A stretch of 64,000 bases of DNA from Sanderia malayensis (Eukaryota > Cnidaria > Scyphozoa > Semaeostomeae > Pelagiidae): NCBI GenBank assembly GCA_013076295.1, contig RQOL01000906.1:4774001-4838000 (forward strand), read 5' to 3'. Of this stretch, positions 22,394 through 34,600 are shown piece after piece. A program made the position numbers and the translations under genes. Every line of letters begins with the position of its first letter. The stretch's first letter is position 1. The notes under the pieces are model-generated. The model was not told the origin of the DNA. It made no database searches and saw nothing but the letters and a program-made list of their open reading frames with translations.

Positions 22394-24969
22394 TCAAAGT
22401 TTCTTTATTACATGGATGTAATATGCAGGATTATCAACATTTTCAAATGGTTCGTAATCAGCAAGGATAGTGTGTTGAGCTTCCTTTCCAAACACAGTTT
22501 CCAACAAGCCACTAAAATTCTTCAGGAGATGTGGATAGTAAGAAAGTCGAAACTTCCTGAATAAACAAAAGAATATTACACAAAATGTATCTACATCTTA
22601 AGATTGATTGATCATTATATCAGGGGTTATCAATAGGGCATTACATTGATTAACACAGTTATGTGAGAGTTGTTTACCATGGCTCCATTATATACAGGAA
22701 TAATAATTAAAAACTGCTTACTTTTGTAATCCAGATGTTTCTTCTGAATCATTATCATAATTTGGATTATCCTCTTTTTTTATCACATAATCCAAAGTAA
22801 CCATTTGGTAATTTCCATCGACAATCAGCACAGATGTTTTCACATCAACTGGCTCTTCACTCTGCAAACAGAAAACTACAAATGATTAAATATAGAATAT
22901 AAAATTGAACATTCATATAAGCAACACTACATTTTGATTGTATAGCATGCAAACTACACTCTTAAATTGCTTTACACAGTGGAATCTCCATTGACAGACA
23001 CCTCTGAGCAAGGGACGCTTCTCTATGACACAAATTTTTTTGTGCCAAATTTTTTTCAAAATTGGTCATCTATTTGCAAACAAAACCTCTATACAACGAA
23101 TAGTTCTCATGGAGGTTCCACAGTGGTATAACTTTGGTCAGGTTATGAAATCACATAATGTAATGTATATACCATTGAGGTATATTTTTATCAACTATAA
23201 CTTAAAAATGAAATTCGCTGCGAAACTCCAGGGGATTTTGAATACATTAGATTTTATACATGCCGCATAATAGATATTTTTCATTGGAGGTTTCTTGCCA
23301 GTAACGATGTGATCGTAATTCCTGTGATCAATAACCAGAATACCACCAGGACGTAGTGCATCTCTGAAGTTAGTCAATGCTTGAATGTGTGTTTTACTGC
23401 CACCCTCAAAATCTGGGAGATGAGCAAAGGAGTTGCCGATGCACAGTACACAATCAAAGCCATTTTCAGGAAAATCGATTTCTGATTTGCTCAAGTGCAA
23501 CCAGTTACCTTCTTCTATAACTATTTGGACGAAAAAGATAAAAGAAAGGTAAGAATAGTCAGATTGGCATAAAGATAAAGGTATAGCTTGGTTGAAAAAT
23601 TTAAATACAGTTTCAAAAAGACATAGCTTGCTGAGAGCAAAGAATGAAAGCAATAGATTTGTTAGCAAAAAGAATAAAAAAGCTGCAAATCAATTGCAAA
23701 TATGAGCAAATTTCCAACAAGATGATACATAGTCCAAGTTGAAGAGCATAGCAATTTTAGATAGAATTTTTGCAGTCAAAGCCCCTATATTTTTCTTGTA
23801 AATTTGCATATTATGCCACATAGTATGTTTTTATAAAATTTTACCCCAATTATCAAAAGCAGGCTCCTTTCTTCTTGCCCATCTTGTCTTCAAAGCATGC
23901 TTGAGCATTTTGTCACTTGCATCTACACTTGTTACCTGGTATCCTTCTTCTAATAACAGAATTGAATCAACCCTACAAAGAAAATCAATTTGGAAAATGT
24001 CACTGTGACAAAGGGTGTTCGCTACACTTGGGTTTCACCCTCGTGGAACCTCTATGTTAAAGGCAAAGGGGACATTTGTTATACACAAATTACTGGTGTA
24101 GTGAGGGGCAGCTAGCTGCTCCACCATAAAACGTAGCTACATTGCATTTTCTCCTCAAGTGTGTATTCAACTCAAAAGGACATGATAATAGATTTAATTT
24201 TATAGTTGCACAAATACTTTTGTTTCAAACCAGTTGTTTATTACATGACATACATCTGAGATAAATGATGGAATATTAAATGAGCACCCCCCCTCGAAAG
24301 AGTGCTCCCCAAAAACCATCAAAACGGGCAACCCAGGCGTTCTTCACGGGAATTACCGTAGTTCGTTTTGGACAAAAAGGTCGCTCATTGTCAAATGGAC
24401 GGGGAGGGAGATTACCATTTTGGGTAATCTGGGACAAGACAATTTTCTTTCGGGCATCAGGAATGTCCGTTATTATCATGGGTTCAATTGTGCCAGAATA
24501 CTGCTGGGGCGGCGAAAAAATAACATGCTGTGGAAGGTGCAATAGGGGAACTCCACGTAAGAGTTGGATTGATTTGCAGGGATGAAAGAAAACCAAAAAA
24601 AAGATTTGCAAAACATTGGCCTGGAGGACACTAAACTCGATAATGATGCCCTTCACCTTTTTAGCGGAAATAGCTGATAGTCTAATGAAATATACTTGCA
24701 ACATGTTAAAAGGTGTCTAAACCAATAAATATTGACTTGGAAAACAAAACAAACCCGGTTCCGCACGCCACATCGAAGACCGACTTGATCTCATGGAGTT
24801 TCAGCAGGTGAAGAAGTTTCTCTCTGTAGAAACGAGTTCGCTTGCTCTGATCTCCGATGTACTTATTCCATACTTTGGCTGCTTTTCCATCAGCATACTG
24901 ATCTGGTATACCAGTTGCACCTACACCCAGAGAACGAGTACGAAAAACACCGTCTACTTTTTCGGTCAT
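22394..24969 (-). CDS. GNMT: Glycine N-methyltransferase
   Basis: Five exons on the minus strand: 24755-24969, 23845-23972, 23264-23520, 22722-22861 and 22394-22556; phases agree and encode 300 residues (vertebrate GNMT is about 295). The cytosolic enzyme makes sarcosine and S-adenosylhomocysteine from glycine and SAM and buffers the SAM/SAH ratio. Diagnostic words include [19 protein letters not shown] near the N-terminus, SAM motif I DVACGTGVDS across the first junction, [32 protein letters not shown] and, at the end, [10 protein letters not shown]. Intron 3 appears to use a GC donor (TATGCG|gcatgt, donor at 23262-23263), which exactly restores the spacing seen in vertebrate GNMT. The last exon is the breakpoint of the upstream tandem array. 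Confidence 0.95.
22975..23126. mobile_element. TA-flanked MITE (pogo/Tc1-mariner type) in GNMT intron 3
   Basis: Its ends are CACAGTGGAATCTCCAT and the inverted near-match ending at 23126, with TA on both sides. The 152-bp element has no coding capacity. Confidence 0.65.
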
Positions 24970-25696
24970 GTTTCATTCACGGCTTGTGTGTTGCTCTTCC
25001 TCCTCGGTTGAAATCAACACAAAACTGAGTCTACACTACGAGAGTCTATGTTGGACGTTAGACCTCGTCAAACCTGTACGACAGGGATAACAGGAATACA
25101 CCTCAAGTAACGCACACAATGAGATCGCATTCGTCTTGCTGTCTGATGATAAACAAAGGATAACCAAAATCTTGATTAACAGGATTTTATAAAGCGAAGG
25201 TCTGCTCTGCGGGATTTTATTGTCTCATGCTTCAACGTTTCGACACTAACATCATCATTATTATTGTTGTTGTTGCTGTATATTTCTCCATCAAGCGCCT
25301 TCCCTCAAATAAGCGCTTCGCTTTCCTTGTATAAGAGCCCCCTCGGCAGGTCATGTTTTGAAGTAAGCGCCCTATCACAATTACTGAGTGAGAATGACAT
25401 TTTCTTCTAAACATTTTTCCAGATTGTTTGGTTCAAAGCTATGAAAACTGTTTATATTAAAAAATTTGTTTTCATTTCTTGAAATTGCAATCAGTAGTAA
25501 GCAGTAAGCAAAGCACCCTCCTTTAAATAAACGCACTCTCTCTCTCTCTAAAAAGTGTGTTTTTTAAAAAGTGCTGAAATTGATAAGCGCTGTGGGGCGC
25601 GTAATTAAGAAAGTACGGCAGAAGCAGAAAAATAATTTGAGGAAGTTAAAATGGCTGCCAGTTTAGCACTTTGCTGCGCTCCAAGCCTACTTTAAT
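24970..25696. promoter_or_regulatory. Shared head-to-head GNMT/SPG11 intergenic region
   Basis: The GNMT and SPG11 start codons face away from each other across 727 bp, so both 5' UTRs and promoters must lie here or in unrecognised upstream exons. The part from about 25280 to 25640 is made of MITE-like sequence with cctcaaataagcgc motifs and a CT microsatellite. No clear TATA or CpG-rich block was seen. Confidence 0.5.
25651..25695 (+). promoter_or_regulatory. Upstream ORF abutting the SPG11 start codon
   Basis: An ATG in a favourable context (aaaATGG) opens a 14-codon frame that stops at TAA 25693-25695, one base before the ATG used here for SPG11 at 25697. Its first residues, MAAS, recall the MAA start of vertebrate spatacsin, so a frameshift or missed small exon is an alternative to a true uORF. 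Confidence 0.5.
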
Positions 25697-28600
25697 ATGT
25701 TCGATGAAGCAGGCACCTTTGCAAAGAATGGGCTGATCAGGAAGCTAACTGGGGACCAGCAATGGCAGGCGGCAAGTTTCTCCGAAAATGGCTCCTTCCT
25801 AGCTGCATTATCGACTGTGCAAGACAGCAACGAATCAGAAATTCAAGTTTTGGAGACGTTTGTACCAAAGTCGAGCTTGCAGATAATTACGAGACAAGTT
25901 AACAACGGGTATGGCAAATTGAGAGGTCTTAGCGTAAATTTACGATAATTCTAATGACATTGATATTATGCAAGGAAGGTGAAACGTCATGGGTGGTGAG
26001 GGAATACTATCTACATGCAAAAAGGAGCATCTTTTTTTAGCATTTTGTGGTGAAATATACTGAATCAAATATATTCATGTAGGTGTTTTTATTTTTAGAT
26101 TTGTTTGGAGCAAGCATAAAAGAGAATCAACGACCAGTTTGTTGAAAGTTGAAAATATAGAACATCTTGTACTGCTGGACAATGACTACAGTCTACTTAT
26201 ATACGCTGTTAAACCTTTGTCCGAAAGAGGAGATGGGGTCAAGTCACCTAAAAGTAGCTGCATACAATCGATATCAAACAGTTTCTTCACAAGAAACCAA
26301 ATTGAAGACAATGGTAAAACAAAAGGTGTGTATCTATAGAAAAAAGTACTTTTAAGCTGTATCTATCAGGCAATATAAGTCAGGATCTGATATCAGTTGC
26401 TATTAGCTTATTGTTTAATTTTCTACTTCAGGTCATGTTTTGCTGCTTAGCGCATGCTACGATGACTTACTAAAGAAGCATAGAATAATTTGCATTGTTG
26501 AAAGAAGTGAACTTTTGGTGATAGAGTTCAAGGATGGTTGTGACATTTACATTGAAAAGCAAATACAGCTACCTGAAACTAGCTGCAAAGATTTTTCATT
26601 CAAGCAGTTTGATTCAGTCGTTGTTGGTGTCTCTTTTAGCAGCAGGAGTTGTATCCTTTCTATTCCCGAATGTATATGGTTTATTACATTATATAAAGCC
26701 AGTACCATTGAGAAGGGGGTAGCCAGGGTAAATTCCAGAGTCCCGGGTCTCAAGAAGGGCCCTCGAAAAGTTTTGCTAACGCAAAGCAATTATAAAACAG
26801 CCCCTTGTTTGTTTCTAGCCCCAGGACCCGAGCTGGTTCTCGACAGGCCTGTATAAAGCCTCTGAGAATCTTTTGCATAATCCATAGTTAGTTCCACTAT
26901 CAGTTTAATTGTCAAGTCATTTTGCCATCTTTAACTATTCAAAGTCATTTTAGACCTAGAAGAGGGGAAAGTAATACAATATTTTAATATCAACAGCAGT
27001 CCGTGTGATTTTGGTAGGTTACTAAATCTTTTAATATCACAAATTTACTTTATCTGTGATAGGAATGGTTCATGATGCTATGCCATGAACAGCATTTATT
27101 AATAGAGAGTTTTGATTTCACAGCTCTCATGTTGCCAAGTGATGAGTATTTCTTCAATTGAGATGTTGTGCTAAGAAATATATCTGTAGTGAAAACTAGC
27201 TATAGTGACTATCACTGAACAGACAAATGCTAGTGTATTTGTTATTATTTCATCTTCTTCTTTATTACAGTAAAATTAAATACTATTTTACAAGATTCCA
27301 AATTTTGTCTCGTTATTTTTACAGCTGCCCCTGGTAATGAAGAGACAGATTTTGTCCAGGCGGAGATCTCTGAGAATTTAAAGTACATCATCACTGTAGA
27401 TAAAAGTAGTAAACTATATATCATCAATATGCACATTGATGATTTACTTACAAAGGAAAGGGACAGAGAAAATTTGCCACACAAGAGCTCAAGACCAAAA
27501 GCTGACATTCAAGCTAACAGCGCCACTGTTGATTTACAATGGAGGAAGGAGCTAACCTCATTCCAATATGAAATGCTTGATGAAGGCTTTCTCTGCAAAG
27601 GTAATTGCTCAGCTTTTCGCATATGTTTTGATTTACTTTACAGAGTACTTCAATTCTGCTGTAATAAACTGGAATTGATAAATTTGCACGAATAAGTATT
27701 AAGTGAATAAACTTTGTAGAAAACGATCAGGAAAGGAAGCAAAGACATGATTGAAAGTTGATCGTTATTTTTGTAAACCATGTCTGTGTCTCCTCTCTTT
27801 GTGGTTTTCTACATTTTAAATGTGATGTTAGTGGCATTTTTTGAAGTAAAAGAAACATTAGTCATTGATTTCTAGTATCAGCTTCTTGTCACAGCCTTTC
27901 AACCAGAGCTTCCAAGTAATCTATTACATTTGTATACTGTTGCCTTAGTAGATGAGGCTTCACACAGGTATCCACAAGAGAGTGATACATACAACTACGT
28001 ACCTGTGGAGGAGCTTCAATTTCAGAAGCTTGATGTTCCCCCATGGACATTAGATTACGATGTTAAAAGCCTGCTGCCTTGCGAATCTTCCTTGATTGTT
28101 CATTTGATCAAGCCGTCAACCAAGCAGTTGGATGGTACTCAAAATGAGGCTGATGCAACAGGAGATACTGATGTGGAAAAAATTTCACAGAACCTCCTTC
28201 TGTTGTTCGATTTGCAAACTCAAAAATCTTCAATACAAAGGTGATTGATATGTTTTTACGTTAGACTTTATTTGTCGATGCAGCTGAGCTCACAGCGGAA
28301 TAGATAGACGATTGTGATAATGTTCTGAGATATCAGGGGCCATACCTGAAGCATGTATTATGCAATTCAGAATCAGTTGTAACAGAAATATATTCTAAAT
28401 TTCGAGGAATTTGATTTGAGTAGCAATTGAATGTTGATGGTTGAACCGTACATCTGAAAGTCGATAATTTAAATATCCATTGGAAATTGGGAGTTTGTTC
28501 GAGTTAAGGTCGAGTTATTGACGTTCAAATACATGGCAAACATAAGTTAAGATCAAGGGAGGCAGAAAAATGTTTCAAACATTGTCAAGGAGTTTGACCT

Positions 28601-31600
28601 GACTTGAAGGCTCAACTATAATTCCATTGCAAGAGGTTATGTTACAACCATTGCTTATCCAGATATCATATGTCGACTCCCCAAATATTGCAACCAGTTT
28701 GTGAATTAGACCCTGTTTAGCCTTTTAATTTTTTCCTTATCCCATATATTTTTAGTTTGATGATTGGATCTATCATTTCACTGATTTCATCGATTCTTTT
28801 TGATTCCGCAGAATTCCTGATAACGCCATAGTTGCCAGGTCAACCAGCAACTTTTTTCCACATTGCATATTCTCAAGTGATATGCTCTACCTACCCACGT
28901 TTAATACAAGTCAAGAACAATTATTTAGTGGCGTAAGTGTGTCATATAAGCTCAGAGTTACATCCACGTTCCTTTGGAGGTAACTCTTTATTTAAAGAAG
29001 GGCGCTTATTGCATTTTGCGACCTATTTTGTTTTTTCGCGAGAAACAAAGATCTCAACGATTACGATCATCAGGAGCTCGGCTATCCCCCTCCCTTACCC
29101 ATGGGGCTGTATGAAGCTGGGTGTTTATTCACCCTTAGGGTATTTATCTCTTCTTTGTTTTCCTACAGTTCATACAGTATTCTGGTATCTCTGAGGCCGA
29201 GAAGATCTGCAGATCAAACCAATGGAACCAATTCTCAGTCCCCCTGCATTCTCTCGAGGTTGGTTTGCAGCACAGGCAAATCGACACGATATCATTTTTC
29301 TTGAAGTCAAGAGACAAAGGTACAGTGCTATTTTCAACGTCTATAGCTAACACGATAGCGTGCATAGCCACGTTGCATGCATGTCAACCTAAAATCTACA
29401 TCTACCAGTTACTCTCTGCCTTCTACAAAAAAGATGCTGGCAGAGTACCATAATGATGCCGTAATCCTTTATTAAACGCCCCCTAAATGTCTTTGGGAAA
29501 TTAATAAACGCGCCCTAAACGCTTTGGGAGTTAAATAAATGCCTGAGCGTTTAATAGAGGGATTACGTAAAAATCGAGTAAAGACTCGAATATAAATATC
29601 TGCAAATTTTGCATCCAGACTATTGTTAAAAACAATGAGTTATTGTTTCTTCTGTTGTCCAAAGACAATGGGCTATAGTTTCTTCTATTGTTCTCAGTAG
29701 AAATATCATCCTGAGGCTCTTAATTTTGTATTCTCCCTCCTGTTGACGTTACGCTTCATTTTTTATTTTCATTTTTCATTAGCTTTCTCGAAGTATTGGA
29801 GAAGCATGTCACTACCCGAAACAGCATCGGCACTGCCATCGTCATATGCTGAGAGCAATTCTGTCGATGACATACCCTCAATGTCGTCTCCATCTTCATC
29901 TTCATTGTCCAGCTTCTCATCTTCACTCGCAAAACCAACAATCGATCCAATTGAACTTCACAAAGCAGTGGACATGCTTGTTAAAGCCATTCATCAAAAT
30001 TCAAAAGGTGGGAGGCATACGTTCAATGCATTGTTTAGTTCTTTATCGATGATGAAAGAAGCATCTTTCGAAACGTCGCACTCGTAAACACTCCTATTCA
30101 TGATGAACTTCTATTCTTATTATGACAATCATTGAATACAGTAAAAACCCGCATATATAAGAACCTGTAAATTTCAATCCAGCCTATTGTTCCAAGACAA
30201 TAGGCTATTGTTTCTTCTATTATTTTGAGCAGAATATCACCCTGAAGATTGATATCTGCTCATGGGCTGTCCATTGGCTCTTAAACGCGGGCTTTTACTG
30301 CAGAAGAACACACACGTATTGGCGACTCTTTATTGTTGTATATTGTTTCATTTGCTTTGCTACATTGTAAATTTTTTATCCATCTGTTTCTCTGTACACT
30401 CCTCCTCCGCAGCTACATCATTTCATTTGCCTGGTTCCATATGCCGGATTATGCATTTGTTTATTGAAGTGTGCTTACGCTTGCTAAAATGCTAGCATAA
30501 TCCATAAACCTCGATTTTTCCAGGCCAGCACAAGAAGAATTTCTTTGAGGCTTTACTGCGCATGTGCATAGACTTCTTGAACAATCTTATCAGAGATGCT
30601 GTTGATGTGCTGGAGACTATAGATCGTCATTCACTGCCAATGCAGGTATGCCACCAAGACGGAGCGGCAAAGCATTTCACTTTTATCGTCGATATTCCGG
30701 AGTCAATATCTTACCTTGTCGAGTGCTTAAAGGGCACGAGGCAATTTATATCCGACCTGCCAAACTTCTACAATCGAAAAGAGGATCTGAAGTCTCCTGT
30801 AGCAGCCATTGTTAAATCGCCAATCTCATTAAAGGTATTACCTGTTTTTACAACTTTACAACTTTTACAGAGCCTTAAGACTTTTATAGAGCTGTGACAT
30901 CCAGGATGGAAAGTATAGTATGTAATATGTTCCAACTTATTATGTACAGTTATGTACAAGTTCTTGGGCACTCCCCCTAACATCATATGCTGGTTTACCC
31001 TGATCAAAGTGCCAATCGTACTCTCGTACTTATTCTCCATTCTGGCTTTCACCCCTGTCAGAATCTTCTTTTAGAAGGGAGACAGTAATCGGTAGATGTA
31101 GAGCTTTACGACTTTTACATAGCTTTCTATTTTCATATAGACTAAATGTAGCCTATATTAAAGCGATCTACAGAAGTATATGCGACCTATATATAATCAA
31201 TCGACTTTTATAGGTCGTATAAATTCTGTAGCTCCCCCTCCCCACTCTCATTGTAACTGATACATTGTGCATCAATGCTTCAGATTGCTCTGTCTTGTGC
31301 ATCTGCGGGCTAATGGATTAATGCTTAAAGCAGACAAGCTTTTAATGGTATAATCTGTCAAACTATTGTCGTTCATTCTTTGTATTTTGTTTGATTTCTT
31401 GCAGGACTATGTTGAAGAGGAAATCTCAGCCGGGCGACTGAGCCGATTACAGGAGTACGTCTTGAAAAATTCAGATAGATTCGCGGTAAGCCAGTGATAA
31501 TAATGTTCCACAACCATGTAACAGTGTTGCCTTGATATTGACACTGGTTGTGTTTAGAGACCTTGGCAATGGCACTAGTTTTGGCATTGGCATTAGTTTG

Positions 31601-34600
31601 GATTAGTTTTGGCATTAGCATTTGCTATTGTCATAGAGATGCTTTGCTTTGCAAAGGACACTTCAGCTTTCTGTTTACACATTGAAGATTGCTGTTAACT
31701 GTTTATTGCTTTACTTTCCAGTTCAAAGAAGTCCTTGACGGTTCTCTGGCATCGCTTATCAAATTTGGGTTCAATTTCTCTTTTCGAATGTTGGTTGAGA
31801 AGGACATGAAGAAATCTATGGAAATTCTTAAAAATCTGGTAAGCTGAAATGAATGTTTGATGGTGGGTGTTAGAATTGAGACCAACTTCTTTTATGCTTC
31901 TTTCTGTTATTACTTTTGTTATTTCTCCAAAGGGAAAGAATGACAAGGAAATGTTAAAGATCATTTTTGAATATACTTTAGACAGAAGACTACGTCAATA
32001 TCTGGTAATACATTTGTGCTTGAATCTCGGTCAAATGTACTTAAACCCCTCAAAACTTATATTTATATTTATTTTTAGTTATATTTCTTTTTATAATAAT
32101 GCCACAGAATATAGTGTACTGCTTTCTCTCAATTTTATGGATCTGATTTAAAACTAAAATCATTCCTGTGTCCTTTAGGTCAAAGTTTTGCAAACCTGCT
32201 ATTTGATGACATCTGTGGCTTCTTTCTGTTTTCTGCCCATCACGCTCCACCTTTGTGTGTGTTGAGCACTGTTATCACGGAAAATCAAAGATTAATTTTT
32301 ATATTTTATAATCTGTGTAAACCTTTTCTAGATTACTGAGCTGACGAAAGAAGGAATGATGGACATTTTCAATCACCAGGACAAGAATGACATTGCTTTT
32401 ATGGGAAAGGTTGAAATGCTGTATCCTTGCAGTGCAGTCGAAGATGTTTGCAAGTGGTAAGTGATGCTTGACTTGAACATTTCAATTCTATGCAACGAAT
32501 GCTGACTAACAAGAAGGATCTTATAGCCGATAATAAAATCTATAGTGATGGCTATCTTAATGCTATCTTTTAATTCTGTGCCATGCAATGCATATTAATA
32601 TCATTTTTCAATTCTATTCTCAACCATCGCTAATACCATCTATTTCCATATTTAGTTTTGTATTAGTACTTTCCTACACAACCTAGGAGGATCTAGGGTT
32701 GATACTGGCCTCATTTGTAGCCAAGTTATATCTCTTAACAGCCATTTTTATCGCTCCACGGACTAGGATTCTTTTATTTCAACTTCAATTGCATATACAA
32801 TGTATTTTATATTACTGTAATGCATGTTATTGCAATGTATTGTTACATGTTCATGTTATTGCAGGAGAAGCTGGCTGAAATCCACTGATAGCCAATTGGC
32901 TTCACAAATAACATGCTCCAGCCTCAGAAAGCGAAGCAAGGAGGTAAACTCTTTATTTGACATCAATATTCTTCCTAGTATATTGCGAACACTTTGGTTG
33001 CGTCGGCTGTCCACGCATACTTGTTTTGTATATCGCTTCATTATTCGATATACATAAACCAAGCACCACTTATTTTTCACCAAGATCTTCAGCATAGAAA
33101 GAGATGAGTAACGGGCGTTGTGTTTGCAGCAACCTATCCACTTGCTGCAATATATCTATAATTTATGCCAGCAAAATCAGAGATAATGCGATCTGCCCTT
33201 ATACACCTTTGTATTTGCACTTGAATTCACACCCTTACTAACACCTTAGACTCTTTGTGCTATGTCTTATGTACCTGGCTTTATTTTTACTTTTTCTTAA
33301 ATTTTAGAGAATTTGAGTTTCGATATGTTTACAAAAAGTGTTTATTGCCATTTACTGTAATGTAAGCGTGCGGACTATGTAGATTAAATGTATTTTTGTT
33401 TTGTTCGTTCGAGGACACAATCACCGAAGGCAACTATTCAGAACTCATGTTCAAGTGGATTCAGCAATGGGATTCTACTTCCAAGGACAACGTGCTTCTT
33501 GATGCAATATTCGTCAACAAGAAGACAGGTGGGATGACGTTTCGTATCTTTTATAGCGTTTGAGGAACCGCATCTTTTATAGCGTTAGAAAATCCAAAGC
33601 TCTTATATACAGTGGAAGTCTGATCCTGAAACATAATGTGTGAATGTGTGAATTATTTACCTTTTTATGTAGAAAACCTAAGGAAACTGGTCAGCGCCGA
33701 GATTCTATGGGATTATTTTGTCAGCCATAATTATGAGAAGGAGATTCTCAATTGGACGCAAACTCTTGTGTACCAAGAAGCCAAGAAACAACATAGCCAT
33801 TTGCCTGTTTTTGATCCAAATTTGATGAACAATTGTTCGAATGCAGCATCATTCTTGAACAGAAAAATCATTTACGAATTTGTAAAGTAAGTTGTCATTA
33901 TCGTGGTTACTTCTTACGCCAAGTAATTATTTTATTACCGCTCTTTTGTTCTGGTTGTGTTGAGAGGTTTTCAATTGTCTTTCCAACTGCACAATTTTTA
34001 CAAGACCAGCTATTTGTAGACTATTTAGCAGTCATAGAGCAGCTATTGATTTACCGTAATGCTTCGATCAAATGTTTAATAAAGGGGGGCCTTTATTGAA
34101 AAAAAGTTTAAAATAGCCTTTATTCAAGGGGGCGTTTAATCGAAGCAGTACGGTATGTAACGAAAGCTATAAGATATTTACATTGTACGAGTTACTGTTC
34201 ATGCCTTCATTTTAGTTCCTAGTTTCATTTTTCACTATCTAGTTTACCTAGTTACCTAGTTTCACTATTCTGCACTTTAGAAGCTGAATATTTTGTTTTC
34301 TAGATGATCGTTATCTTTCTATAGCAGTTGAAATGCTTTGCATTGCATCTCAATCATTATTCCCACCAGAAAACAAAGTGTTTTCTGTATTAACACAGAT
34401 GATATTTCTTTAATCTTCATTTTTCAGACTTGGTATTTACACTGACGATATGGTGGAAGATTTCCCCTCCATTCTCAAAGTAATTTCCGAAGCCAGTACT
34501 TTGTTTGGTAAGCCTGATACCTTTGTCAGAAACGTGGCATTGAAGTCGAAACTGCATTTGAAATTCATCGAATATTTCTTAAAGAACGATCTACGAGAGG

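Larger units (their letters stand above)
517..22470. repeat. Three-unit tandem segmental duplication (LMO + LRR receptor + GNMT tail)
   Basis: Unit 1 runs from about 517 to 8298, unit 2 from 8299 to 15384 and unit 3 from 15385 to 22470. Units 2 and 3 are spaced exactly 7086 bp apart. The LRR genes of units 1 and 2 also end exactly 7086 bp apart, whereas their LMO starts are 7764 bp apart because of unit-specific insertions. Each unit holds one LMO gene, one LRR receptor gene and the 3' end of GNMT. Units 2 and 3 join the previous unit at a breakpoint inside the last GNMT exon (around 8298 and 15384), so the amplified block was cut within that exon. An assembly artefact at this near-identity is possible and should be excluded. 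Confidence 0.93.

Noticed and set aside
24276..24704. Overlapping 142-codon minus and 101-codon plus frames in GNMT intron 1
   Set aside because: No domain, no splice support and no similarity I recognise; the GNMT exons are complete without them.
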